DNA of 64,000 nt from Stenotrophomonas sp. BIGb0135 (GTDB taxonomy: Bacteria > Pseudomonadota > Gammaproteobacteria > Xanthomonadales > Xanthomonadaceae). Positions within the stretch are counted from its first letter, which is position 1. Each line of letters starts with the position of its first letter. The notes beneath the pieces were generated by a model that was not told the origin of the DNA, made no database searches, and saw only the letters and a program-made list of their open reading frames with translations. Both the position numbers and the translations under genes were made by a program. The stretch spans positions 682,001 to 746,000 of the forward strand of contig NZ_JANUDX010000001.1 in assembly GCF_024810105.1 (NCBI RefSeq). Reading direction: 5' to 3'. Below, one piece after another: positions 32,201 through 41,297 of the stretch.

Positions 32201-32709
32201 ATGCCGGCGGCCTCTTCCAGGTAGACGCGCAGGTCTTCGGGGCGGGCTTCGATGATCTGGCTGATCATGCCCTGTTCGATGATGGAGTAACTGCGCGGCC
32301 CCAGGCCGGTGCCGAGGAACAGGTCGGTGATGTCGCGACGTCGGCACTTGGTGCCATTGAGATAATAGTTGCTGCTGCCGTCGCGGCTGACCTGGCGCTT
32401 GACCGAGATTTCGTTGAACGAGGCGTACTCGCCGGAAATGGTGTGGTCGGTATTGTCGAAAATAAGTTCGACGGTCGCCTGGGAGACCGGCTTGCGCGCG
32501 GAGGAGCCGGAGAAAATGACGTCGGTGAGCGAATCGCCACGCAGGCGGCTGGCCGAGCTTTCGCCCATGACCCAGCGCACGGCGTCGATGATGTTGGACT
32601 TGCCACAGCCATTGGGCCCCACCACGCCGGTCATGTTGGTCGGCAGGTGGAGCGTGGTCGGATCGACGAAGGACTTGAAGCCGGACAGCTTGATCGTGGA
32701 CAGACGCAT
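29206..32709 (-). CDS. smc: Chromosome segregation ATPase SMC
   Basis: 1167 residues. Walker A is GPNGCGKSNIIDA near residue 32; a first long coiled coil follows (about 165-500), then a hinge (LIEGVLVAAPEQLVGELAELG region), a second coiled coil, and the C-terminal head with signature LLSGGEKAMTAVA and Walker B FCLLDEVDAPLDEANV. It forms the condensin-like ring that organises and segregates the chromosome. ScpA/ScpB are not in the window. zipA follows with 45 bp spacing. Confidence 0.97.
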   Translation of the reverse strand: MRLSTIKLSGFKSFVDPTTLHLPTNMTGVVGPNGCGKSNIIDAVRWVMGESSASRLRGDSLTDVIFSGSSARKPVSQATVELIFDNTDHTISGEYASFNEISVKRQVSRDGSSNYYLNGTKCRRRDITDLFLGTGLGPRSYSIIEQGMISQIIEARPEDLRVYLEEAAGISKYKERRKETETRIRHTRENLDRLGDLREEIGKQLEHLKRQARQAEQYQALQEERRVKDAEWKALEYRGLDGRLSGLREALSQEETRLQQFIAEQRDAEARIETSRVRREEAADALSTAQAEVYQVGSTLARLEQQIQHQHEMAQRLNKARDEAQQALAELGQHISGDEAKLAVLRESVDEAEPRLEQLQEENEIKQEALRDAEARLADWQQRWEAHTRSTSEASRAGEVERTRVDYLDRQVLEADRRREALSAERTGLDLDALAEVFEELHLQHEAQKESLDGLTELVEQRKQAVAALQDRQRTGQTELAEIRKQAQAARGRLSSLETLQQAALGQEQGAAVAWLKSRGLDSGARVGERLTVESGWENAVESALGQLIEGVLVAAPEQLVGELAELGDGRIALVSDSQEALNVAPTSLAAKVQGPTAIRRLLARLHAADDLDAARALQPTLAEGDSVITRGGERLGEGWVRVSRSGAAKQGALLREREIVTLRAQIDTLQEREAALEQQLSAFREQLLAGEQHREDAQRHLYQAHRSVSELGGQLQSQQGKVEAARTRIDRIEGELVQLLETLDTGREQVREARARLDDAVTSMGDLEAVRAALEGERRQLTDARDQARDQARNVRESAHSLALTLESQRTQIASLSQALERMSTQRGQLDTRLGELHSQLDQGDSPVQSLQAEHQNALSERVRADRVLGEARTLLDGIDAELRNFEQTRHKRDEQALAQRERISQRKLDQQALVLSAEQLSASVEKAGFVLQDVINTLPEEARVSDWEQTVHQIDGRMRRLEPVNLAAIQEYGEASQRSEYLDAQNTDLTTALETLEDAIRKIDRETRGRFKDTFDRVNAGVQQLYPRLFGGGHAYLELTGEDLLDTGVAIMARPPGKRVSSISLLSGGEKAMTAVALVFAIFQLNPAPFCLLDEVDAPLDEANVGRLANMVKEMSEKVQFLFVSHNKATMEAAHQLSGVTMREPGVSRLVSVDLEEAARLAGAA

Positions 32710-32836
32710 GGCGGGGTTGGTTTCCGGGGCGAGGGCCTGAAGCGACCCCCGCCAGGGTGGATGTCGGGGCGATTCCCACCTTCAAGCCATTGATGTTGCT
32801 GGGTTTCAATGGCCCCAAGGGCGACGCGATAGCCTG

Positions 32837-32842
32837 AGTATA
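32837..32842 (-). promoter_or_regulatory. Possible smc -10 box
   Basis: TATACT on the minus strand, about 128 bases before the smc ATG. No good -35 at the right distance, so this is only a candidate. Confidence 0.3.
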
Positions 32843-33167
32843 ACGGGGCAGCTGTTTGCTGGGGGTTGGGGGTTTTTGAATGCTTGAAGGCGTCAAGGCG
32901 CGGAGCCAGCGCCAAAGCCAAAGCACGGCTTCTCACCTGCGGCGCACGCGGGGCGGTGCGGGAGGGGGCGCGGGACACGCCGTAAACCCCGCTCCGCGGT
33001 CCGGCAAAGCGAGAGGGTGCGGGAGAGCGTAGCGCCACGCCATGCGTGGCTGCCTTTGCCGCTCCTATTTACCGCTCGCCTCCTCAACATCCATTTCTCA
33101 CTACCCCGCCAGTGACGTCGGCACCGCTGCAGCCCCACCCCAACCGCCCACCCCGATATCCCCTGCA

Positions 33168-33356
33168 GAGGGTGGCGGGTAGCCTTGGCCGGGACCGTTG
33201 TGCGCCATGGGTCCGGCGCATGCGCCGGACGGGTTGGGCCGGACGCCCAACCCCGGTCTTGCCGCTTGTGCAGGATTGCACGAGCGCGCAAGGCGCACAT
33301 CGAGCCCCCATGGACGGGTTTACGGCGTGTCCCGGCCAAGGCTACCCGCCACCCTC
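33168..33356. repeat. 189-bp element bounded by 28-bp perfect inverted repeats
   Basis: The arms 33168-33195 and 33329-33356 are exact reverse complements over 28 bases (core GGCGGGTAGCCTTGGCC), separated by 133 bp. Inside are a palindrome TCCGGCGCATGCGCCGGA (33212-33229) and a GTTGGGC/GCCCAAC stem (33233-33251). There is no open frame of credible codon use, and no target duplication was found. The rest of the 32710-33404 spacer holds no gene that I can support; an 18-base piece at 32972-32989 recurs inverted at 33316-33333, so the spacer is built of related repeats. Confidence 0.75.
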
Positions 33357-33404
33357 CCCCGGAAAGCCAAGGCGCCAGCGCGTGCCGTAGCCTTGGCTCC
33401 CCCA

Positions 33405-33439
33405 CAAACAAAAACGGGCACCCTCGCGGGCACCCGTTT
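33405..33439 (-). terminator. Rho-independent terminator of the rpsF-rpsR-rplI operon
   Basis: On the minus strand a 12-bp stem (AAACGGGTGCCC, two G-T pairs, GCGA tetraloop) is followed by TTTTTGTTT. It lies 26 bases after the rplI stop. Confidence 0.88.
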
Positions 33440-33465
33440 CAGCGATTCCAGCCTTTCGGCAGGGA

Positions 33466-33918
33466 TCAGGCCTTTTCGGCTTCCACCACCACCTTGACGG
33501 TGGTTTCGACGTCGGCGTGCAGGTGAACAGTCACCTCGTACTCGCCCACGTTGCGGAAGGCGCCTTCGCCCAGGATCACTTCGCTCTTTTCCAGCGGCAG
33601 GCCGGCAGCGGTGAAGGCTTCGGCGATATCGCGCGGGCCAACCGAACCGTACAGCTTGCCTTCGGTCGACGCATTGGCGGCGATCGTGACGCTCTTGCCT
33701 TCCAGCTTCGCCTTGCGGGCTTCGGCGTCAGCGTGGATCGACTGGGCCTTGGCTTCGTATTCGGCGCGCTTGGCTTCGAATTCGGCAACGTTGGTGCTGG
33801 TGGCCGGAACGGCCTTGCCGGTCGGGACGAGGAAGTTGCGGCCGTAGCCCGGCTTCACGTCGACCAGATCGCCCAGACCGCCGAGGTTGGTGACCTTCTG
33901 AAGAAGAATCAGCTTCAT
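33466..33918 (-). CDS. rplI: 50S ribosomal protein L9
   Basis: 150 residues with the L9 signature [21 protein letters not shown] at residues 16-36, the long connecting helix (about 40-75) and the C-terminal domain ([15 protein letters not shown]). It binds 23S rRNA and extends from the L1 side of the large subunit. Last gene of rpsF-rpsR-rplI; 152 bp separates it from rpsR, with no terminator seen between. Confidence 0.98.
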   Translation of the reverse strand: MKLILLQKVTNLGGLGDLVDVKPGYGRNFLVPTGKAVPATSTNVAEFEAKRAEYEAKAQSIHADAEARKAKLEGKSVTIAANASTEGKLYGSVGPRDIAEAFTAAGLPLEKSEVILGEGAFRNVGEYEVTVHLHADVETTVKVVVEAEKA

Positions 33919-34070
33919 GGTGTAACTCCAAATATGTATTCGTTAGCGAGGCAGGGCCCCGCAGCGGATGGCTGTCCGAATATCCGAACGGTAGACCGTG
34001 AAACCGCCCGACGCTCTGCAGCGCGGGCGGCCAGGTCCACGAAAGCGGCGACCGAAGCCGCCGGCTTTCA

Positions 34071-34301
34071 TCAGACGTCGTGGTTGTCGGTGTACGGGAT
34101 CAGGGCCAGGAAACGGGCGCGCTTGACGGCCGTTGCCAGCTGGCGCTGGTACTTCGACTTGGTACCGGTGACGCGGCTCGGCACGATCTTGCCGTTCTCG
34201 GTCAGGTACTGGCGCAGGGTGTTGAGATCCTTGTAATCGATCTCCTTGACACCTTCGGCCGTGAACTTGCAGAACTTGCGGCGACGGAAGAACTTGGACA
34301 T
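34071..34301 (-). CDS. rpsR: 30S ribosomal protein S18
   Basis: 76 residues: [20 protein letters not shown], then [20 protein letters not shown] and the basic helix [13 protein letters not shown]. It partners S6 on the small-subunit platform. It sits 11 bp after rpsF. Confidence 0.98.
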   Translation of the reverse strand: MSKFFRRRKFCKFTAEGVKEIDYKDLNTLRQYLTENGKIVPSRVTGTKSKYQRQLATAVKRARFLALIPYTDNHDV

Positions 34302-34312
34302 GTCAGTGCTCC

Positions 34313-34750
34313 TTAAGCGGCCGAAGCGGCGTCTTCGCCGGCATCGGTGTCAGCGGCGGGGGTGGTTTCACCTTCTTCGTCATCACGACGACGACGCTCG
34401 CCACGCTCGGGCTTGTCACCCTTCTCGTCCTTGCTCTTCATGATCAGCGACTGCTCGGTGTCGGCTTCGTCACGCTTGATGACGAGGTTGCGCAGCACGG
34501 CGTCGTTGAAGCGGAAGCTTTCCACCAGCTCGCTCAGCACGGCCTGGTCGCACTCGATGTTGAGCATGACGTAGTGGGCCTTCACCAGGTTCTGGATCGG
34601 GTAGGCCAGCTGACGACGGCCCCAGTCTTCCAGACGGTGGATGGTGCCGCTGCCGTTCTCGACCAGCGCCTTGTAGCGCTCGATCATGGCCGGGACCTGT
34701 TCGCTCTGGTCCGGATGGACCAGGAACACGACTTCGTAATGACGACTCAT
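34313..34750 (-). CDS. rpsF: 30S ribosomal protein S6
   Basis: 145 residues. The conserved core ([20 protein letters not shown], then [11 protein letters not shown]) covers about 1-100. A long charged tail follows ([19 protein letters not shown], then an Ala/Asp/Glu end), comparable to the Glu-tailed S6 proteins that are modified by RimK in E. coli. It heterodimerises with S18. First gene of the operon. Confidence 0.98.
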   Translation of the reverse strand: MSRHYEVVFLVHPDQSEQVPAMIERYKALVENGSGTIHRLEDWGRRQLAYPIQNLVKAHYVMLNIECDQAVLSELVESFRFNDAVLRNLVIKRDEADTEQSLIMKSKDEKGDKPERGERRRRDDEEGETTPAADTDAGEDAASAA

Positions 34751-34963
34751 GTGTTTTTACCTTTCGGATGTGGCCCTTTGGGGGCCGGACAGCCCCCCGC
34801 AGGTGAACGCGGTGGGGCAAGGGTCCTGCCCGGAATCAGGCAGGAAGCCGCAAATTATGGCACAGATGCGCTGTCACGGAAACCACAGCAGCGTTCACGG
34901 GCGCAGGCCGAAGATCGCGCGCCGCCGAGAATACGCATTACCCAATGTTTTCAGCAACTTATC

Positions 34964-35512
34964 CTAGCTCATATCGACATGCAGCCGATGCTGGCCGCAC
35001 TGCAGGCACTGAAAAAGGCAGCCCGCCATCGCCCCATCGCGACCGAGGTGTTTCAGCACCCCGTCGGGATCGCGAGGGCTTACCTCGCGAATGTCAGGCA
35101 GGACCTGGTCCAGGTACGGCGCCAGATCGTCAGCCCCTGCATACCCGAGGAAGGCACACGGGCGGTCGCAATGGGTCAACCAGACCGCCTGCTGCCACGC
35201 AGGGTAGCTCGGCGTCCGATCGCATAGTTCCAACAGCAGCTCGCGGGGAATCGCGGGCGGCGGATCGGCCGGATCGGGGGACACCCCTTCGATATCGGCC
35301 CAGCCGATGAACTCACCCGAGAATCGGGCGGCGGCCGAGCCATCGGCGATGCACCAGGGGCACAGGTAGCCTGGCGTCTCCCCGGCACAGTAGAACGAGC
35401 CCCGGTATCGCACCGAACGGCGCTGCGTGCAGCAGTCGCAGACACCCTCGACCTCCTCGAAGGATATCGAGTAGGCATTGGGCTGATACCGGAACACGGG
35501 CCGTTCGGTCAT
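34964..35512 (-). CDS. CbrC family protein (UPF0167)
   Basis: 182 residues with three Cys pairs typical of the family: [28 protein letters not shown] and [14 protein letters not shown]. The N-terminal [14 protein letters not shown] is also typical. The Cys pairs suggest metal binding. In E. coli, CbrC is under CreBC control and has been linked to colicin E2 tolerance; its molecular role is not known. Stands alone here. Confidence 0.85.
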   Translation of the reverse strand: MTERPVFRYQPNAYSISFEEVEGVCDCCTQRRSVRYRGSFYCAGETPGYLCPWCIADGSAAARFSGEFIGWADIEGVSPDPADPPPAIPRELLLELCDRTPSYPAWQQAVWLTHCDRPCAFLGYAGADDLAPYLDQVLPDIREVSPRDPDGVLKHLGRDGAMAGCLFQCLQCGQHRLHVDMS

Positions 35513-35570
35513 GGCAGGCGGACGATGCGGCCAACCTGCCGCGCCAAGGCCGGGCGCACCCCTGCCCCGC

Positions 35571-35909
35571 TCAGGCCTTGTCGGCCTCGGTGGTGAAGCT
35601 CTCGCCGCAGCCGCATTCAGCGGTCGCGTTCGGGTTCCTGAACGTGAAGGTTTCGCTCAGCCCGTGCTTGCCGAAGTCGATCTCGGTGCCGTCCACCAGC
35701 GCCAGGCTGGGGGCGTCCACGTAGATGCGGACCCCATCCTGCTCGAAGACGGTGTCGCCATCGCGCTCATCGCGGGCCAGGTCGGTGATGTGGCCCCAGC
35801 CGGAACAGCCGGTGCGGGTCACGCCGAAACGCAGGCCCAGCGCGCCGGGGGTCTGCTCGACGAACTTCTGCACACGGGCAAAGGCAACAGGGGTAAGGCT
35901 TACGGCCAT
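35571..35909 (-). CDS. A-type iron-sulfur cluster carrier (IscA/ErpA family)
   Basis: 112 residues. The three cluster-binding Cys are present: [12 protein letters not shown] and ECGCGESF at the end. Members receive Fe-S clusters from the scaffold and deliver them to target enzymes. ATG 35909 follows GGAG at nine bases; a TTG three codons earlier has no better support. The GWGH sequence after the first Cys differs from the usual GCSG(Y/F) pattern, so assigning IscA versus ErpA is not safe. Confidence 0.9.
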   Translation of the reverse strand: MAVSLTPVAFARVQKFVEQTPGALGLRFGVTRTGCSGWGHITDLARDERDGDTVFEQDGVRIYVDAPSLALVDGTEIDFGKHGLSETFTFRNPNATAECGCGESFTTEADKA

Positions 35910-36095
35910 GACAGGCAACTCCAGCGGATCGTGATCATTATAGAGGGTATGGCGCGGCCCGGCTTCGACGGCCGTCGCTGCGGTTCACATGGCGCGCAGC
36001 CCCGGAGAGCGCGCGAAAAATGCCTCGCAAGCCGAACACCGCACCCGTTAAACTCCGTGTTCAGAGATCGAGTCGATCAACAGAGGATTCAAGTC

Positions 36096-37490
<1,395 letters not shown>

Positions 37491-37527
37491 TCCACGCGCG
37501 CTGGTCCATCCAAGGAGGCCCTGACCC

Positions 37528-37833
37528 ATGACCCTGTTCTTCGCGCTGTGTTTCGTCGGCGTGGCGATCGCCGGGTTCAGTGCCTTCGTGATCTTCTGGC
37601 CGCTGACCCTGATCCACATCCGCGACCGCCACCCGCCGCTGGCCGAACGCTTCGGCAGCGGCGCGTTCCTGCGCCCGGACGCGCTGCGCTGGCTGCTCGG
37701 CCGTGACTACCGGCAGACCCCCGACCGGGCGCTGTCCGGGCTGGCGACACCGGCCTGGGTGTCGCTGCTGACCCTGCTGGCCGGACTGGGCATGGCTGCC
37801 CTGCTCTGGCTGCTTTCGATGGTATTGATATGA
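37528..37833 (+). CDS. Small membrane protein of unknown function
   Basis: 101 residues with two hydrophobic segments: LFFALCFVGVAIAGFSAFVIFWPL at the start and WVSLLTLLAGLGMAALLWLL at the end, with a basic loop between (RDRHPPLAERFGSG). This gives a hairpin in the inner membrane. It overlaps the next gene by four bases (ATGA). The family is not recognised. Confidence 0.7.
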   Translation: MTLFFALCFVGVAIAGFSAFVIFWPLTLIHIRDRHPPLAERFGSGAFLRPDALRWLLGRDYRQTPDRALSGLATPAWVSLLTLLAGLGMAALLWLLSMVLI

Positions 37834-38144
37834 ACGACACCCCCACCCACCGCGACGAGTGGTTCCTGGCCAGCCTGGGCAACACGCTGATCTGGGCCCG
37901 TCTGCGCGTGCGCCCCGCCGGCACCGCCGAGGTGCTGGACAGCGACGGCAACACGCTGAGCTACGACAGCGAAGACACCGCGCGTTCGCAACTGTTCGAC
38001 GCCGAGTTCGTCGCCTACGACGGCCTGGACGAAGAAGACGCCCTGATCCGCGGCTTCTCGCTGCATGAAGTGCAGCCGCCGCAGGCCGACAGCGACGATG
38101 CCCTGCACGGCCGCATGATCCAGAGCCTGGGCGCCCGCGCGTAA
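37830..38144 (+). CDS. Small acidic hypothetical protein
   Basis: 104 residues, soluble and acidic. A beta-rich start (EWFLASLGNTLIWARLRVRP) is followed by an Asp/Glu-rich part (GLDEEDALIRGFSLHE). It is coupled to the preceding membrane protein and lies 6 bp before the PaiB-like gene, suggesting a small operon after asnS. No function can be assigned. Confidence 0.7.
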   Translation: MNDTPTHRDEWFLASLGNTLIWARLRVRPAGTAEVLDSDGNTLSYDSEDTARSQLFDAEFVAYDGLDEEDALIRGFSLHEVQPPQADSDDALHGRMIQSLGARA

Positions 38145-38150
38145 CCGACG

Positions 38151-38861
38151 ATGTTCATCCCGTCCGCCTTCGTCGAGACCGACCTGATCTGGCTGGACCG
38201 GCTGCTGGCGCGCGATGCGTTCGTCACCCTGGTCACCACCGGCGCCGACGGACTGCCGCAGGCCACGCGGATGCCGGTGCTGTACCGGCGCGACGCCGAT
38301 GGCATCCTGATCGAAGGCCACTGGGCCAAGCCCAACCCGCAGGCGGGCCATGCCGGCCCCGCGTTGATGCTCGTGCACGGCCCGCATGCGTATGTCTCCC
38401 CCGGCTGGTATCCGGACAACGCCGTCAGGAACGGCGTTGGACAGCCCAAGGCTGGCCCGCAGGGTGAGCCCCAGGGACGGGGTGAACACAAGGCCGCACA
38501 GGCGCGTGTGCCGACCTGGAATTACGCCGCCGCGGAACTGCGCGGCGTACTGGAGCCGGTCACCGATGATGAGGCACTGATCGCGATGCTGGATGGCCTG
38601 AGCGCGCACTACGAAGCGCAGGTCGGCGGCGACTGGGACCTGCTGCCGATCGAGCCGCGCCAACAGCGCATGCTCGCCGGCATTGTCGGTTTCCGTTTCC
38701 GCCCGGCGCAGGTGCAGATCAAACTCAAACTCAGCCAGAACCATCCCGAGGCCAACCAGTCCAGCGTGATCGACGCGCTGTCGGCACTGGACGCCCCGGC
38801 GTCACGCGAGCTGGCGCAGTGGATGCGCTGGCGCCGCGAGGGCGGCACCGCCGCCGACTGA
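38151..38861 (+). CDS. FMN-binding negative transcriptional regulator-like protein (PaiB family) with in-frame insertion
   Basis: 236 residues in the FMN-binding split-barrel family of Bacillus PaiB: LVTTGADGLPQATRMPVLY, GHWAKPNPQ, VHGPHAYVSPGWYP, VPTWNYAA, and the end FRPAQVQIKLKLSQN. The normal run from GWYPD directly to KAAQARVPTWNY is interrupted by 24 extra residues (90-113, NAVRNGVGQPK to RGEH) coming from a 72-bp palindromic insertion. The frame is kept and all conserved motifs remain, so the protein may still fold with an extra loop. In Bacillus, PaiB represses sporulation and protease genes; its role here is unknown. Confidence 0.85.
   Translation: MFIPSAFVETDLIWLDRLLARDAFVTLVTTGADGLPQATRMPVLYRRDADGILIEGHWAKPNPQAGHAGPALMLVHGPHAYVSPGWYPDNAVRNGVGQPKAGPQGEPQGRGEHKAAQARVPTWNYAAAELRGVLEPVTDDEALIAMLDGLSAHYEAQVGGDWDLLPIEPRQQRMLAGIVGFRFRPAQVQIKLKLSQNHPEANQSSVIDALSALDAPASRELAQWMRWRREGGTAAD
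38416..38491. repeat. 72-bp palindromic insertion with ACAA target duplication
   Basis: ACAA occurs at 38416-38419 and again at 38488-38491, exactly 72 bases apart. Between them lie a hairpin (CAACGCCGT, loop, ACGGCGTTG; 38417-38439) and a second CAGCC/GGCTG stem (38442-38454). Removing the 72 bases restores the expected PaiB sequence. This is the form expected of a small mobile palindrome that has entered a coding frame. Confidence 0.75.
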
Positions 38862-38933
38862 CCTCCCCCTCCTGCGACGACGCGGCCGGCCTGGCCGCGC
38901 CTTGCCCCCACCCGACGTCAGGGACCCCGCACG

Positions 38934-39596
38934 ATGAAAGACATCCACAAGCTGCTGCAGAACAACCGCGAATGGGCGGACCGGATCGAAAAAGAAGACC
39001 CGGAGTTTTTCCACCAGCTGGCCAAGCAGCAGCACCCGGAATACCTGTGGATCGGCTGCTCGGATTCCCGCGTGCCGGCCAACCAGATCATCGGCATGGC
39101 GCCGGGCGAAGTGTTCGTGCATCGCAACGTGGCCAACGTGGTCGTGCATACCGATCTGAACTGCCTGAGCGTGATCCAGTACGCGGTGGACCAGTTGAAG
39201 GTGAAGCACATCCTGATCGTGGGCCACTACGGCTGCGGCGGCGTGCACGCCACCCTGCACAACACGCGCGTGGGCCTGGCCGACAACTGGCTGCGGCACG
39301 TGGGCGACGTGGCGCAGAAGCACGCGTCGATCATGGATGCGATCGACGACCCGGAGCTGAAGCACGCGCGGCTGTGCGAACTGAACGTGATCGAGCAGGT
39401 GGTCAATGCCTGCCGCTCGACGATCGTGCAGGACGCCTGGGCGCGCGGCCAGAAGCTGATGGTGCACGGCTGGGTGTACAGCCTGAAGGACGGGCGGGTG
39501 CGCGAGATGGGCATCGACGTCGGTGCGCCGGAAGACCTGCAGCCGGCCTATGAGCGGGCGCTGGCGCACGTTCCGCGTCGCGGCAAGCGCGACTGA
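38934..39596 (+). CDS. can: Beta-class carbonic anhydrase
   Basis: 220 residues. Zinc ligands are Cys42 ([13 protein letters not shown]), His98 and Cys101 (GHYGCGGV), with the catalytic dyad Asp44-Arg46. It interconverts CO2 and bicarbonate, supplying bicarbonate for carboxylases. Length and motifs match E. coli Can. Followed by the 3-hydroxyanthranilate dioxygenase gene after 25 bp. Confidence 0.96.
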   Translation: MKDIHKLLQNNREWADRIEKEDPEFFHQLAKQQHPEYLWIGCSDSRVPANQIIGMAPGEVFVHRNVANVVVHTDLNCLSVIQYAVDQLKVKHILIVGHYGCGGVHATLHNTRVGLADNWLRHVGDVAQKHASIMDAIDDPELKHARLCELNVIEQVVNACRSTIVQDAWARGQKLMVHGWVYSLKDGRVREMGIDVGAPEDLQPAYERALAHVPRRGKRD

Positions 39597-39621
39597 CCTC
39601 CCCCACTACGGACCTTGCGCC

Positions 39622-40152
39622 ATGCTCCCGATGCCGATCAATCTGCTGGGCTGGATCGAAGAACACCGGCACCTGCTCAAGCCGCCGGTCGGCAACAAGA
39701 TGATCGAGGACGGCGACTTCATCGTGATGGTGGTGGGCGGCCCGAACAGCCGCACCGACTTCCATTACGACGAGGGCCCCGAGTGGTTCTATCAGCTTGA
39801 AGGCGAGATGACGCTGAAGGTGCAGGAGGATGGCGCAGTGCGCGACATTCCGATCCGCGCCGGCGAGATCTTCCTGCTGCCGGGCAAGGTGCCGCACTCG
39901 CCGCGCCGCCCGGCTGGCGGCGTGGGCCTGGTGGTGGAGCGCAAGCGGCTGGCGCACGAGCGCGATGGGCTGCTGTGGTACTGCGAGCGCTGCAACCACA
40001 AGCTGTACGAAGAGTACTTCGCGCTGGAGAACATCGAGACCGACCTGCCGAAGGTGTTCGCGCGCTACCAGTCGTCGCTGGATCTGCGGACGTGTGATGC
40101 GTGCGGGCACGTGGATCCGTTGCCGGGCAGTGCGGTGGCGGTTGAGGGGTGA
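39622..40152 (+). CDS. nbaC: 3-hydroxyanthranilate 3,4-dioxygenase
   Basis: 176 residues. The cupin core has the iron ligands His48, Glu54 and His92 ([12 protein letters not shown] and [11 protein letters not shown]), with substrate Arg44 nearby. The C-terminal two-Cys pairs CERC (121, 124) and CDAC (158, 161) form the rubredoxin-like site found in bacterial enzymes. It opens the ring of 3-hydroxyanthranilate, giving the precursor of quinolinate and NAD. It belongs with kynU and kmo further right but is separated from them by 1.1 kb of repeats. Confidence 0.95.
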   Translation: MLPMPINLLGWIEEHRHLLKPPVGNKMIEDGDFIVMVVGGPNSRTDFHYDEGPEWFYQLEGEMTLKVQEDGAVRDIPIRAGEIFLLPGKVPHSPRRPAGGVGLVVERKRLAHERDGLLWYCERCNHKLYEEYFALENIETDLPKVFARYQSSLDLRTCDACGHVDPLPGSAVAVEG

Positions 40153-40291
40153 GGGCTCGGACGCGGATGGATGCATGTGCGCGTTTTGTGGGCTGGCAGA
40201 TGCGGGGGAGAAGGGGCCGGTAGGGTCGATCCTCGATCGAGTGCCGATACCTCTTCTTCATGCGATGGCAGCATGACCTCTGAATGAAGAG

Positions 40292-40315
40292 CAGCCGAGC
40301 ATGGCTCGGCTCTAC
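40292..40315 (-). repeat. REP (SMAG-type), isolated copy
   Basis: Same 24-base unit as around rayT, inverted, 139 bases after the dioxygenase stop and immediately before the minisatellite. Confidence 0.95.
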
Positions 40316-40319
40316 CAAG

Positions 40320-40970
40320 CGTTTTCCGCGTTTTTTCCGCCTTTTTTTTCCGCGGTTGCCGCGGTTGCCGCGGTTGCCGGCGTTCCGGCGTTCCGATCGT
40401 TTCCGACGTTTCCGGCGTTCCGAGTTCCGACGTTCCGACGTTCCGACGTTCCGACGTTCCCAGCGTTTCCCGTATTTCCTATTTCCGCCGTTCCCCACGT
40501 TTCCCGGCGTTCCGAGCGTTTCCGGGCGTTTCCGAGCGTTTCCGGGCGTTCCGGCGTTCCGGCGTTCCGGCGTTCAGGCGTTCCCAGCGTTTCCCGCAGT
40601 TCCCGTATTCCGACGTTCCCCACGTTTTCCCGGCGTTCCGAGCGTTTCCGGGCGCTCCCGGCGTTCCCGGCGTCTCCAGCCTCTCCAGCGTTTCCGGCGT
40701 TTCCGGCGTTTCCGGCGTTTCCGGCGTTTCCGGCGTTTCCGGCGTTTCCGGCGTTTCCGGCGTTTCCCGCGTCTCCCGCGTCTCCCGTGTTCCCCCGTGT
40801 TCCCCGTGTTCCCTCTGTTCCCCGTGCCCCCCTGTTCCCAGCATTTCCCGGCGTTTCCCTCATTGCCGGAGTCTTCCCGCGCTTCCCGGCATTTCCGGCA
40901 TTTCCGGCATCTCCGGCATCTCCGGCATTTCCGGCATTTCCGGCATTTCCGGCATTTCCCATGGAAACCG
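40320..40970. repeat. Pyrimidine-rich minisatellite with 9-bp period
   Basis: A 650-bp array built of GCGTTTCCG-like units. Nine consecutive copies at exact 9-bp spacing lie at 40688-40767; a second run with GGCATTTCC units is at 40879-40965; the left part has degenerate CGTTCCGA/CGTTTCC units and three GGTTGCCGC units. One strand is nearly all T/C runs. Because the period is a multiple of three and stop-free, several frames stay open on both strands; they encode only NAG or FPA repeats and are not called as genes. Likely hypervariable. Confidence 0.92.
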
Positions 40971-41297
40971 ACCCACTGCTGGGGGGTGCGTGTGCGTGTG
41001 CGTTGCCGGGACCGTGTGTTGCCATGGATGGCAACGCCGAGCCCCCGGGAGTGAGGGCGCTTTGCTTGCGAGGCACCGCCTCGCAAGCGCCCGAACGCAC
41101 AGGCGCCAGCGGCTGGGCCGGACCGCCGCGCGGGGTTTGCTGCGTGTCCCGGCACCCCACCCGCACCGCGCCAGCCCAGCCGACGACCCGACAGGACGCC
41201 ATTGCTGTTACGGCTACCTTTACCAACACACACCCCACGACACCCCACACCCCCACCACCGGATAAACTGTCGGTCACTGTCACCGCTGGTCGCACC
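40971..41297. other. Spacer with two hairpins before kynU
   Basis: No gene supported. A palindrome GTTGCCATGGATGGCAAC lies at 41018-41035 and an 11-bp stem GCTTGCGAGGC with 3-base loop at 41064-41088. A piece ending CGTGTCCCGG (about 41139-41150) resembles the repeats in the 33-kb spacer. TAAACT at 41264-41269 could be the -10 box of kynU. Confidence 0.55.

Noticed and set aside
33046..33526. Short open frames in the spacer between rplI and smc
   Set aside because: They lie on repeat and palindrome sequence, several overlap each other, and none has a plausible start site or protein-like composition.
40312..41259. Long frames of NAG, FPA or related tripeptide repeats on both strands
   Set aside because: They result from a stop-free 9-bp period; no start with ribosome site, no conserved domain, and similar openness in several frames.
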